From the NCBI RefSeq assembly GCF_007997225.1, contig NZ_VORM01000004.1:124001-188000 (forward strand): a DNA stretch of 64,000 nucleotides, written 5' to 3'. The position numbers and the translations under genes are program-made. Shown piece after piece: positions 26,168 to 34,968 of the stretch. Below the pieces are notes generated by a model, which was not told where the DNA came from, made no database searches, and saw only the letters and a list, made by a program, of their open reading frames with translations. This stretch comes from Subsaximicrobium wynnwilliamsii. Lineage in GTDB: Bacteria; Bacteroidota; Bacteroidia; Flavobacteriales; Flavobacteriaceae. The stretch's first letter is position 1. The number at the start of each line of letters is the position of its first letter.

Positions 26168-27229
26168 TTAGGTTTCTTTTTGGCTTATGGGTGGTTCTCG
26201 TCTTATTTTTGGCAAAGATTCTGGGAACTGCTCTTGAATGAAAGTTATGAGCTGTTCCCTAATTTGGCAACTTAAATCCCACACGCTCGCTGCATTCTTA
26301 GCACTAAATGTGACTCTTACTTCAACGCTAACGGCATCGGCGTTGGTTACTAATAATTGGGCTACTTTTTTGTCCCATAGTATATTTTCTCCAATAATAT
26401 CAAGACATTTTTTTCGCAGCTCAGCCACTGGAAACGTATAATCGACATACAAATAAACGGTGCCTATCAATTCGGGTGAATTGAAGCTTCTGTTAATAAA
26501 ATGATGGTCGTTAAAATAGTTTAATGGCAATACCAGTCGTCGCCAATCCCAGGTTTTTATTACCACATAAGTAAGTGTGATGTCCTCTACAGTGCCAAAC
26601 TCGCCTTCAATAACCACCTCATCATCAATTTTAATAGGCTGTGTAAACGCGATTTGCATGCCTGTTATGAGGTTAGCAATGGATTTTTGAGCAGCAACAC
26701 CTGCAATAATACCAATAACGCCAGCAGAGGTAAGAATGGTTGTGCCGATGGTTCTTACCGCTGGGATATTCCATAAAATAGTAGCAGTGGCCAGTGTCAC
26801 AATAACAACGATAGACGCACTCTTTATAAAACGCATCTGGGTAATTGCTTTTCGTTCTTTAGCTTTATGGCTGCTATTGGTTGTGAATTTTTGTTTTACT
26901 ATTTCCTCTACGGCTCTTATAATTGCAAGCAAGACCCAAGTGAAATTGACAATAATGATAACTTCAATCACAGTATGCCAAACCTTACTTATACTGAATA
27001 AACCAAACGAGCTATAAATAAATAAAATAGGCAAGAGAAGTTTTACGGGTGTTTCTAAGTGCTTTAACAATTGTGTTTTTAAAACCGTTGGCTTTTTTTT
27101 GTTATAGGTCTTTAAAAGATAAAAGACCACCAATTGTAAAACCAATCCCACAAGAATACATACGGCAAAAGTTATGACAATTTTTAACCAAAGGTCGGTA
27201 ATGCTTAATTTTGAGAAAATAGTATCCAA
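26168..27229 (-). CDS. MscS family mechanosensitive channel
   Basis: The 353-residue protein has four N-terminal membrane segments, then the pore-lining helix and beta domain of MscS: TILTSAGVIGIIAGVAAQKS, LITGMQIAFTQPIKIDDEVV, EGEFGTVEDITLTYVVIKTW, NRSFNSPELIGTVYLYVDY. These channels open under membrane tension to release solutes in hypo-osmotic shock. It is the first gene of an apparent operon mscS-kinase-regulator (50 and 66 base gaps), and site 9 lies right in front with a leader of only about eight bases. Co-transcription with a two-component system suggests that envelope stress and the regulon are linked (inference). Confidence 0.92.
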   Translation of the reverse strand: MDTIFSKLSITDLWLKIVITFAVCILVGLVLQLVVFYLLKTYNKKKPTVLKTQLLKHLETPVKLLLPILFIYSSFGLFSISKVWHTVIEVIIIVNFTWVLLAIIRAVEEIVKQKFTTNSSHKAKERKAITQMRFIKSASIVVIVTLATATILWNIPAVRTIGTTILTSAGVIGIIAGVAAQKSIANLITGMQIAFTQPIKIDDEVVIEGEFGTVEDITLTYVVIKTWDWRRLVLPLNYFNDHHFINRSFNSPELIGTVYLYVDYTFPVAELRKKCLDIIGENILWDKKVAQLLVTNADAVSVEVRVTFSAKNAASVWDLSCQIREQLITFIQEQFPESLPKIRREPPISQKET

Positions 27230-27242
27230 ATGTCTTTTTCAG

Positions 27243-27285
27243 TAAAAATAGCTGTCTTAAAGCAATTTAAATATGACATCTATCA
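27243..27285 (-). promoter_or_regulatory. CRP/FNR-type operator and promoter of mscS-kinase-regulator (site 9)
   Basis: Minus-direction operator TGATAGATGTCA (27274-27285), 23 bases, then TATTTTTA (27243-27250). It lies ahead of the operon that encodes the presumed activator, so it predicts positive autoregulation. Confidence 0.75.
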
Positions 27286-27429
27286 TTAAAATCAGCTTAG
27301 ATAATAGCAGTTATGGGATCTACATCTACTTGTCAGTCAGGCCAAAATAATTAGCCCATTGCATTGGGATCACTCAATATATTGCTGCTTTATAGACTCT
27401 GGCGAAATAGAGCATTATTCTCAACCAAA

Positions 27430-27472
27430 TGACCAGGGTCATGTTAAGATCAATCCCAAGGACTTAATTTTA
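27430..27472 (+). promoter_or_regulatory. CRP/FNR-type operator and promoter (site 10)
   Basis: TGACCAGGGTCA at 27430-27441, 23 bases, then TAATTTTA at 27465-27472. It serves the HMA protein and perhaps the superoxide dismutase behind it. It sits 144 bases from site 9 in the opposite direction. Confidence 0.8.
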
Positions 27473-27614
27473 ATGATTATGAATCTTAATGAGCGTCTTT
27501 TAATTTTATAAAATACCATTGACGCTACTTAGAAAGTTGTATAAAACGGCATTCACAATGCCTTGTAAACGAAAAATTTACATCCATTACCCAAATCTTT
27601 TCAATACTCAAAGA

Positions 27615-27839
27615 ATGAGATCAACAGTACACATACAAAACCTCATCTGTGACACTTGCACAAAATCCATTGTAAAAAGGCTTATTGAATTAAGACATAT
27701 TAGTGATGTAGCGGTTGACTTAAAAAAGGAAACCGTAAGCTTTGACTTTTTTACGAAACACGACTTTGAACATGCCAAACACGTCCTTGAAATGATGGGT
27801 TATACCATACTTGGGCATGATAATATTTTAGATGCTTAA
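27615..27839 (+). CDS. Heavy-metal-associated (HMA) domain protein, 74 aa
   Basis: From the ATG at 27615 (MRSTVHIQNLICDTCTKSIV) the protein is one HMA fold of about 70 residues with the metal-binding CxxC as CDTC (residues 12-15). Such proteins carry Cu(I) or similar soft metals in the cytoplasm. The frame is open upstream to 27519, but that extension (TLLRKLYKTAFTMPCKRKI) precedes the HMA start and looks untranslated. The gene lies behind site 10 and about 100 bases before the superoxide dismutase. The canonical MxCxxC is changed to LICDTC, so the metal preference is uncertain. Confidence 0.8.
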   Translation: MRSTVHIQNLICDTCTKSIVKRLIELRHISDVAVDLKKETVSFDFFTKHDFEHAKHVLEMMGYTILGHDNILDA

Positions 27840-27945
27840 CCTTGAAATGGAAATACCTCAAGAAAGACAGCATTACAAGCCAAGTGTATAACGCAAGTTT
27901 CTATTACACCTTATTAAACCATGCCATTGAAAAAAAACAGAAACC

Positions 27946-28665
27946 ATGAACAAACGGAAATTTTTAAAACAAAGCATATTGATTTCAATAGGTGCTTACA
28001 TTGCGCCTTCCGTGCTACTGTCGGCCTGCAAATCAGCATCAATAAAGGATAAAAATATTAAGACAACAGCAACAGGTATGTTTACGCTGCCCGAGCTTCC
28101 TTATGGTTATAATGCCTTTCCTGACACTATAGACCCTTTAACTATGGAAATTCATTATACAAAACACCATCAAGGCTATACCGATAAACTGAATGCAGCG
28201 TTAAAAGACGCCAATATTTTTGGAAAAACAATTGAAGAAATTTTAAGTATGGATAATCTCTCTGAAGCGATACGGAATAATGGTGGTGGGTATTTTAATC
28301 ACAGTCTCTATTGGGACATCTTAACTCCCGGTGGCACGATGAGCAATGCCTTTAAAGCCAAAATTATCGAAGATTTTGGGTCAGAGGAGGCTTTTATGAA
28401 TGAATTATCAGAGGCAGGTGCTAAACGTTTTGGATCTGGCTGGGCTTGGGTTGTTCAGGATACTGATAAAAAACTGCGTATTTTCTCTACACCTAATCAA
28501 GATAATCCTTTAATGAAAGTAGCAGAGATGAACGGAACACCAATTTTAGGTATTGATGTTTGGGAACATGCTTACTATCTCAAATATCAAAATAAAAGAA
28601 CCGAGTACCTTAATAAAATCCTAAACATTATTAATTGGAATAAAGTGGAAGCCAGAATGCTTTAA
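27946..28665 (+). CDS. Fe/Mn superoxide dismutase with a lipoprotein signal
   Basis: The 239-residue enzyme disproportionates superoxide. All four metal ligands are visible: His in MEIHYTKHHQGY, His in GGYFNHSLYW, and Asp and His in DVWEHAYYLKY. The C-terminal domain has GSGWAWVVQD. Before the enzyme is a signal sequence (MNKRKFLKQSILISIGAYIA) with the lipobox LLSAC at residues 23-27, so it should be exported and lipid-anchored in the envelope, unlike the usual cytoplasmic enzyme. It follows the HMA gene in the same direction by about 100 bases and may share site 10. Confidence 0.94.
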   Translation: MNKRKFLKQSILISIGAYIAPSVLLSACKSASIKDKNIKTTATGMFTLPELPYGYNAFPDTIDPLTMEIHYTKHHQGYTDKLNAALKDANIFGKTIEEILSMDNLSEAIRNNGGGYFNHSLYWDILTPGGTMSNAFKAKIIEDFGSEEAFMNELSEAGAKRFGSGWAWVVQDTDKKLRIFSTPNQDNPLMKVAEMNGTPILGIDVWEHAYYLKYQNKRTEYLNKILNIINWNKVEARML

Positions 28666-28797
28666 TTTTCGATTTGTCCTTATAATTTTATCGATTGTTT
28701 GTAAAACATCATAATGCTATAAATGGTTCCATTATAGCAACATCTCTATTTCATCACCAAAAACAAATATTTGTTTTTTATTCTGTGTAAATCAGTG

Positions 28798-28848
28798 AAA
28801 TCTGCGGGATAATTCTTCCATGCGCTTATGTTTAGTTCCCGCAGATTT
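28798..28848. repeat. 12-base inverted repeat between sod and the ATPase gene
   Basis: AAATCTGCGGGA (28798-28809) and TCCCGCAGATTT (28837-28848) are perfect inverted arms separated by 27 bases. It resembles dispersed intergenic repeats of Bacteroidetes and may work as a terminator for the two convergent genes. The rest of 28666-29064 holds nothing else I can support. Confidence 0.55.
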
Positions 28849-29064
28849 CGCAGACTTGCAAGCCTGCAGGCTAGTGTTCGCATATTTTTTTTGACAATAT
28901 GACAAAAAATGGGTACACAATAATTTTAATCCTGCCGATTGTTTTTTTCAATTAAAACATCACAGCGTTTGTATTGAGACAGATTTAAAAAGACTCTAAT
29001 AACAAATAAAACCCGGGCTAACTGTGGCGTCAACTTGGACAATACCTGTCCATAAAACTATCAT

Positions 29065-31710
29065 TTAAAATGTACCTCCCAAACGCTTTATAATTTGTGA
29101 TAAAGCCAATGATCCTAATGCGAAAACAATAACCCAACCTATTTGTTCTAAAGATAAATTGATTAAGAAAAGTGCGTTTGCCACTGGTGGAATATAATAG
29201 GCACCTATTGTCAAAAACAGGGATATACCAATAGCAGACCAAACCCAAGGATTTTTTATGACTTCGTTTTTAAAAAAGGAGACCTTATTTTCAGCCATAT
29301 TAAAAACATTAAACAATTGGGCTAGTACCAAAGTATAGAATGCCATATTGTTTATTATTTGGGCTGAAAACTCCAATCCAAAGTAGGCATACGCCGTAAT
29401 ACCCACAACCGCTGCGGTTATACTAATCCCATAAATAATGGTAGACGACCACAGTTTTCGGGTCAAAATGGGTTCGTTTGCTTTTCTGGGTGGTCGTTTC
29501 ATAATATCCACTTCGCCTTTACCCATTCCTAAGGCTAATGCCGGAAATATATCTGTAACCAAATTTAAAAATAAGATTTGTAGCGGTAACAAAGGTGCGG
29601 GTAAACCCAATAAAGCCGCTAAACCTACAGAAACCACCTCTGCCAAATTGCAGGATAATAAATAGACTACAAATTGCCTGACATGATCAAAAACAGCACG
29701 CCCTTGACTTATTGCCAATTCCATGGCGGTAAATTTGTCATTTTTAAGAACAATATCCGCAGCTTCTCTGGCAGCTTGCGTACCTCTAATGCCCATTGCA
29801 ATACCAATATCTGCCTTGCGTAATGCAGGAATATCATTGATACCATCGCCAAACATGCCAACAACGTTTTCGTTCTCCTGGAAGAGTTGAACCAGTTTTA
29901 ACTTCTGTTCTGGTGTTACTCTTGCAAAGACTGAAGCATCCAAAATTTTTGTTTGATTAGTGCGGTGTTCACCTTCAAACTGTAAATCTTTTCCATGTAT
30001 AATGCTATTTGAAGTCGCATTTGTGGATATTAAGCCTATTTCTTCAGCAATTTTTCTGGCAGTTCCAGGATGGTCTCCTGTCATCATAACCACTTTTATA
30101 CCTGCTTCTTTGTAAACTTTTATGGTGGATGCCACATCTTCTCTGGCTGGATCTAAAAATCCAATGATGCCTATAAAAGTCAACTCTGATAATAAATCGT
30201 TTTTATTTGGCTTGGTTTCGTGATTGCGGAACGCAAAAGCCAATAGTCTTAATCCTTGAGATGCTAAATCATTTTCACGACTAATCCATTCTTTTTTGTT
30301 TTTGAATTCTTCTGATGTGTTATTCTTCAAAATCGTATTGCAGTGATGTATCACACTTTCAAAGGCGCCCTTCACATAAACCGTATAACCCTTGGCTTCA
30401 TTTTTATTTAATGTTGCCATCAACTTACTTTCCGTTGTAAAAGGGATCTCCATGATTTCAGGATGCTCTTCTTTGACTTTTTTGGGATTGAAATGTACTT
30501 TTTCAGCAAATTGAATGAGTGCCAATTCAATACTGTCACCGCGCAGTTCTTCAGCATTCAAAATAACATTGTTACACAACATACTGGTCATCAACATGGC
30601 ATTAAAAGCTTCAGATTTCTCTAATTCGTTGAAGTAAGCATGGGCTTTGTTTTGGATTTCGGTTACTGTTTCATCTTCAAAAACCAAAGTATGCACCTGC
30701 ATTTTATCTTCGGTAAGTGTGCCTGTTTTATCTGTGCAAATTATGTTTGTAGCTCCCAAGGTCTCTACCGCTTCCATTTGTTTAATGATGACCTGTCGCT
30801 TGGATAGTTTGAGCATTCCTCTAGCCAAGGCAATGGTTGCAACCACTGGAAGTCCTTCTGGGATTGCTGCAACAGCTAATGCTACTGCTGTTTCTATGAT
30901 TAAAAGCATGTCCTGCCCTCTTAAATATCCGGTAAAAATAATGAGGACGGCAAAAATTAAGGTCAGCCAAATAAGCCACTTGCTCAATTCACTCAGCTTT
31001 TTCTCTAATGGTGTGCGCTGCTCTTCAACCTCGCTTCCCATTTGCTGAATTTTACCAAGTTGCGTATGCAATCCTGTTTCAACAACGATTGCTTTCGCAG
31101 AACCTTGCTCTACCGTCGTTCCTTTAAATAGCATATTTGTCCTATCAGGCAAGGTTGTGTTTTTTGGAAGCGAATTTATGGTCTTAAGTATGGCTCTACT
31201 TTCTCCGGTTAACGAAGCTTCTTTAATGGCTAAATTCTCAATGGTAATAAGGCGAGCATCAGCAGAAACCACGTCTCCAGCTTCTATTATAATGATATCT
31301 CCAGGAACTAATAATGATGATTTTATAGCTTTTATTTTTCCGTCGCGCAAAACGCTACTTTCTGTGATGCCCATTTTACGAAGGGCTTCCAAAGAACGAA
31401 GACCTTGTAATTCCATTATAAATCCAATAATCACGGTAATTAAGATCACCGTAATTATAGCGATGGTCTCTGGCAAATCGTCATTGAAAAAGAAGGTAAG
31501 CACTGCTGCTACGGCAAGAATGAAAATAATGGGATCGTTAAATTGATCCATAAGGATTTTTAGTTTTGTCTTACCCGCTTTAGCAGCGATTTCATTTTTT
31601 CCATGTTTTTTTATACGTTGTTTTACCTCGTTTTCAGTTAAGCCATCAGTGAGATTGCTATTTAATTTTTCTACAACAGCTGCTATGGAAAGCGCAAAAG
31701 GTTCTAACAT
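29065..31710 (-). CDS. P-type cation ATPase, calcium-type (P2A-like)
   Basis: This 881-residue pump has the cation ATPase N-terminal domain, an actuator with LTGESRAI, the phosphorylation motif with D327 in ICTDKTGTLTEDKMQ, a nucleotide domain with KGAFESVIHHC, MTGDHPGTARKIAEEIG, and MFGDGINDIPALRKADIG. It has about ten membrane helices, including PEGLP in helix 4. The order matches SERCA/PMR1-like Ca2+ or Mn2+ exporters; the exact ion is not decided. It lies downstream of the Hsp20 gene in the same direction, separated by a terminator-like hairpin, so it may be expressed by read-through from site 11. Confidence 0.92.
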   Translation of the reverse strand: MLEPFALSIAAVVEKLNSNLTDGLTENEVKQRIKKHGKNEIAAKAGKTKLKILMDQFNDPIIFILAVAAVLTFFFNDDLPETIAIITVILITVIIGFIMELQGLRSLEALRKMGITESSVLRDGKIKAIKSSLLVPGDIIIIEAGDVVSADARLITIENLAIKEASLTGESRAILKTINSLPKNTTLPDRTNMLFKGTTVEQGSAKAIVVETGLHTQLGKIQQMGSEVEEQRTPLEKKLSELSKWLIWLTLIFAVLIIFTGYLRGQDMLLIIETAVALAVAAIPEGLPVVATIALARGMLKLSKRQVIIKQMEAVETLGATNIICTDKTGTLTEDKMQVHTLVFEDETVTEIQNKAHAYFNELEKSEAFNAMLMTSMLCNNVILNAEELRGDSIELALIQFAEKVHFNPKKVKEEHPEIMEIPFTTESKLMATLNKNEAKGYTVYVKGAFESVIHHCNTILKNNTSEEFKNKKEWISRENDLASQGLRLLAFAFRNHETKPNKNDLLSELTFIGIIGFLDPAREDVASTIKVYKEAGIKVVMMTGDHPGTARKIAEEIGLISTNATSNSIIHGKDLQFEGEHRTNQTKILDASVFARVTPEQKLKLVQLFQENENVVGMFGDGINDIPALRKADIGIAMGIRGTQAAREAADIVLKNDKFTAMELAISQGRAVFDHVRQFVVYLLSCNLAEVVSVGLAALLGLPAPLLPLQILFLNLVTDIFPALALGMGKGEVDIMKRPPRKANEPILTRKLWSSTIIYGISITAAVVGITAYAYFGLEFSAQIINNMAFYTLVLAQLFNVFNMAENKVSFFKNEVIKNPWVWSAIGISLFLTIGAYYIPPVANALFLINLSLEQIGWVIVFALGSLALSQIIKRLGGTF

Positions 31711-31747
31711 AATAATTGGATTTTAATGATAGCAATAAGGTAAAAAT

Positions 31748-31797
31748 TAAAAAAACCCTCTTGCCAAATCTTTTATTTAAGTTTTGGGCAAAGGGTG
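31748..31797 (-). terminator. Terminator-like hairpin between hsp20 and the ATPase gene
   Basis: ACCCTCTTGCC and GGGCAAAGGGT form a mostly paired stem (about 31755-31765 with 31785-31795), followed in the minus direction by a T-run. It may attenuate transcription from the Hsp20 promoter into the ATPase gene. Confidence 0.65.
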
Positions 31798-31825
31798 TTT
31801 TGAGCGCATGCAAAAAGATTGCGTA

Positions 31826-32259
31826 CTAAGAAACCTCAATTTTTTTTGGTTTGCGCTGTTCAGATGCTACTTTTTTAGTAAGATTAAAACGCAAAACACC
31901 ATCTTTATAATGTGCCTTAACATTTTCTTCTTTCACAGAGTCTGGAAGCATTAAGCTTTTCTCAAAAGAACTATAACTGAACTCTTGACGTGTGTAGTTC
32001 TCTTTTTTTTCGGCTTCGGAAGAAGAATTTTCTGCTGAGATATGTAAGCAGCCATCATCAATGGTGACTTCAAAATCTTTTTTGGAAAATCTGGGTGCAG
32101 CCAATTCAACTTCAAAAGCGTCATCGGCTTCTTTAATATTCAATGCTGGTTCATTCAACTGATTGTCCCAAGGTTGATTGTTAAAGAAATCGCTATTGTC
32201 AAAAAAATCTGATCTGATAAGATTCCCCCATGTCTTCTGTTAAATTTTACGAGTGACAT
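31826..32259 (-). pseudogene. Small heat shock protein (Hsp20) gene with a 5' frameshift
   Basis: The alpha-crystallin domain is intact (NIKEADDAFEVELAAPRFSK, VTIDDGCLHISAE, FEKSLMLPDSVKEENVKAHY, KDGVLRFNLTKK). The true start is the ATG at 32257-32259 (MSLVKFNRR). Near 32230 one base is missing, so the frame runs off (RRHGG). The other frame continues as TWGNLIRSDFFDNSDFFNNQ and PWDNQLNEPALN. Relatives read RRPW continuously at this place, which fits loss of one C. Translation from an internal ATG at 32158 would give a 110-residue protein without its N-terminal arm. The gene is probably impaired or the base call is wrong. It is driven by site 11. Confidence 0.8.
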
Positions 32260-32297
32260 AATTTAAAAAATTTAGAGATTAAACACTTCAGTGGCTA

Positions 32298-32340
32298 CTA
32301 ATTTATGATGAACCAAGTGTTTTGGAAATGACCTAGGTCA
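32298..32340 (-). promoter_or_regulatory. CRP/FNR-type operator and promoter (site 11), perfect palindrome
   Basis: TGACCTAGGTCA at 32329-32340 is a perfect 12-base palindrome. In the minus direction 23 bases separate it from TAAATTAG (32298-32305), upstream of hsp20. Confidence 0.8.
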
Positions 32341-32381
32341 GAGGGTTTAACTTTAGTTCATTTTCCGACTTGCAATCAAAT

Positions 32382-32411
32382 AAAAAAGCCTCTCAATGTC
32401 TTGAAAGGCTT
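32382..32411 (-). terminator. Terminator of the serine hydrolase gene
   Basis: AAGCCTCTCA (32386-32395) pairs with TGAAAGGCTT (32402-32411) with one internal mismatch; in the minus direction a T-run follows. It lies 28 bases after the stop at 32440. Confidence 0.75.
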
Positions 32412-32439
32412 ATTAATGTTGACAACCGCTACTACAAAA

Positions 32440-33651
32440 TCAAGTGCCAAAATGTTCTGTAACAATGTCCTTGATTTTTTCGTTTAGTGATCTTATAGCC
32501 TTATAACTCGTATGTTCTAAGACAATAACTACCAGATCATCTTCTAAATATTTGGTAAGTCCTGTGCCAAACCCATTCCATCTGCCGTGATGATAGATGC
32601 GGTTTTTTTCTTTAGTATCAATTCTGAATCCAAAGCCATAGGGTATTTTTCTCCCGTGAACCGTTTCTCCTTCTGAATACATAAGATCCAACGAGGCTTT
32701 GGTAAGGAGTTTTCCTGTATTTAATCCAAGGGTCCACTTAAACAAATCCTCGGTTGTGGTATATACATTTTTATCGCCAACAATGGCGTCATTTACAGTA
32801 CCGCGTATTTTGAGATGCCGCCATCCTCTATACAATCGATACCCATCCAGTTGATTTTCTTTGATACTGTCATTCTCAAAACTGTAGACATAAGAGTGTT
32901 TCATTTCCAGTGGTTCAAAAATGTTACTCTTTAAAAAAGAGCTGAAAGAAGTACCAGAAACCTTTTCAACAATAGAAGCCAGAACGATATAACCAGTGTT
33001 GGAATAATCAAAAGTACGCCCAGGCTTGAAAAACCGTTGCACATTACTTGACTCTAGCAGTGCCATCATTTCACTGTTTATGGGTGCTTTTTCTTGTTGC
33101 CATTTATGCTCAGCGACCCAAAAATATTTTGGCAATCCACCGGTATGATTCAAAAGATTCTCAATAGTCACATCCGCATAGGGAAAATCAGGGAAATAGG
33201 CGTTTACGGTGTCTGTTAGCTTAATTTGATTCCTCTCATTCAGTAGCATAATAGCAGCGGCCGTGAACTGTTTACTCACTGAGGCCAACTGGAACGCAGA
33301 TTCTTCATGCAGTGGTGTCTTCTTGTTGAAGTCTGCATACCCTATTTGATTGTTATAAAGTACTTTATTGTTTTTAGCCACTAATATTGCGCCGTGAAAA
33401 TCATGTCTTTCATTAATTCGTTGCAATAACGAATCTAATTTATGGCGCACGCCTTTTGTAGTGTTTTCAGGGTATCGCTCTATCAAAATGGGAGATTTCT
33501 CCTTTGACTGGGGTTTGATAGCTGTTGCAGCTACTGTCTCTAGATGCGTTGCGACCATTACATTCTCAGATGCTGAAGAACGAGTGACCAACAAGAAAAC
33601 ACATAAAACAAGTATGAGTACTACGGCTATATTTTTAATATTTTTTTTCAA
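32440..33651 (-). CDS. Class C beta-lactamase-like serine hydrolase
   Basis: The 403-residue protein starts with a signal anchor (NIAVVLILVLCVFLLVTRSS) and has the penicillin-binding-protein/class C fold: SxxK as SVSK in FQLASVSKQFTAAA, YxN as YSN in FDYSNTGYIVLAS, and a late HHG (IYHHGRWNGFG) in place of KTG. This group includes esterases, D-aminopeptidases and unproven beta-lactamases, so resistance should not be assumed. It is exported and probably acts in the periplasm. It stands alone between its terminator and an empty 450-base stretch. No TGA-N6-TCA operator is seen at the conserved spacing. Confidence 0.85.
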   Translation of the reverse strand: MKKNIKNIAVVLILVLCVFLLVTRSSASENVMVATHLETVAATAIKPQSKEKSPILIERYPENTTKGVRHKLDSLLQRINERHDFHGAILVAKNNKVLYNNQIGYADFNKKTPLHEESAFQLASVSKQFTAAAIMLLNERNQIKLTDTVNAYFPDFPYADVTIENLLNHTGGLPKYFWVAEHKWQQEKAPINSEMMALLESSNVQRFFKPGRTFDYSNTGYIVLASIVEKVSGTSFSSFLKSNIFEPLEMKHSYVYSFENDSIKENQLDGYRLYRGWRHLKIRGTVNDAIVGDKNVYTTTEDLFKWTLGLNTGKLLTKASLDLMYSEGETVHGRKIPYGFGFRIDTKEKNRIYHHGRWNGFGTGLTKYLEDDLVVIVLEHTSYKAIRSLNEKIKDIVTEHFGT

Positions 33652-34099
33652 ATGAAACTGTTAAGATTTGGCGACAAGGTAACAATCATTCCTAAATATT
33701 CAAAACCTAAGCCTCACATAATTAGATTAATGTAAGCCCGTGGATTTTCAGAATCAGAATTCTCATAAATTTGAATATCGAAAAGCAACCACCTATACTA
33801 ACATAAAACTGCAAATAGTGTTTCGTAAGCGTCTCATTTTAATAGTTACCATAAGTTCTGCGTAATCGTGACAGCCCATGATACAGCGCTCTTATGTCTA
33901 TTATGCAAAAAATGCTTTTGAACCCGTGTTCAATTAGGGCAAAAGGCCGATTAATTTTCATGCAAAACATTATTTTTTTCCAATTTGTATGGTGTTTTAA
34001 ACTTTTATTTTACAATCAATTAAAAATTGAAAAAAGCGTTCTCAAAAGCAAGTGATTCCCTTTCTTAAAAGCGTGTATGACAGTAAATAGTAAACAACT
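33652..34099. other. Intergenic stretch, 448 bases
   Basis: No gene, hairpin or operator that I can support. It contains the promoter regions of the serine hydrolase (minus) and the decayed symporter gene (plus), but no clear -7 element was assigned. Confidence 0.3.
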
Positions 34100-34963
34100 A
34101 TGAAAAAGTCTTTACTGTTGTTTCTTGATATCTTTTCTACTCCTCACAACAAGCTCGCAAAGCCAACAAAGCACATCCAAAGCCAATGATCGTTTAAGGG
34201 TTGAGGCTGAAACCGGCAATCCCACTTCCGTCATAAATGATGGCTATATTGAGTTGAATGTCCTTGGAGGTACTCCACCTTTTAGTTTCAAATGGTCTAA
34301 TCGGGAAACGGCATTAGAATCCAATAAAGCATCAGGGCTTGTAGAAGGGATTCCTTATGAAGTCATCATTACAGATTCACAGAATAAATCAATTTCGAGA
34401 TCCTATACTGTAAAAGCGCAATCCATTACAGAAACATTCAATAGCAAGTTCGATCCATTGTTCACGCTCATGAGCAGCGTTTTATTTTGAGATCCCTTCG
34501 CTGCCATAGGATTGTATGATCCCGTGATTTATGCTGACGTGAAACCAGTGCCAGCCCCAAGTTGGAGTGCCAAAACGGTAAAAACCTATACGCTTCAAAA
34601 AAATTGGTAGCTGATGGGGCTGAGGTAAAAGAAGGTCAAGAGATTGCTTTGGTTACAATTGATGAAGATCAAGTAGAGACTGTAAAAGCATTGACCAATG
34701 GCACGATCAAATTCCTGATGGAAGAAGGACCGTTTATTTTTAACTCAGATAGTGGCAAGGAGCTTATAGAGCAAGGAGCTCATTATCTGGCAGAAATAAA
34801 ATACGATACGCCTGTTCCCTTGAGGCACCCTAATGGCGATATCAGGGAGAATCAGATTCCTTTTATTGTGGTGTGGCTAATTTTAGGTGCCACATTTTTT
34901 ACGTTTAGAATGGGCATTATCAAGATTTCCAGAGGGTTTACCTCAAATTTTCTTATCACATAA
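34100..34963 (+). pseudogene. Truncated alanine:cation symporter gene (AGCS) with SprB and lipoyl-like N-terminal domains
   Basis: The ATG at 34100 begins a signal peptide (MKKSLLLFL) that shifts frame near 34125. The second frame reads a SprB-type repeat (GGTPPFSFKWSNRETALESN) and then hits a TGA at 34488-34490 before DPFAAIGLYDPVIYADVK; relatives have Trp there. A further shift in an A-run near 34600 leads to a biotinyl/lipoyl-like domain (KKLVADGAEVKEGQEIALVT). Then NQIPFIVVWLILGATFFTFR begins the first membrane helix of a sodium:alanine symporter. After RMGIIKISRG the frame ends and the rest of the transporter is absent. With at least three lesions and a 3' truncation it cannot make a working protein. 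Confidence 0.8.
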
Positions 34964-34968
34964 ATATA

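Noticed and set aside
33401-33651. Serine hydrolase as a resistance gene
   Set aside because: Only the general SxxK/YxN fold is seen, with HHG in place of KTG; the class includes many non-lactamase enzymes.
15038-34490. TGA read as tryptophan (two TGG-to-TGA positions)
   Set aside because: Many intact genes here (dabB, traK, traM) end in TGA and use TGG for Trp; one of the two affected genes has other lesions. Local mutation is simpler than recoding.
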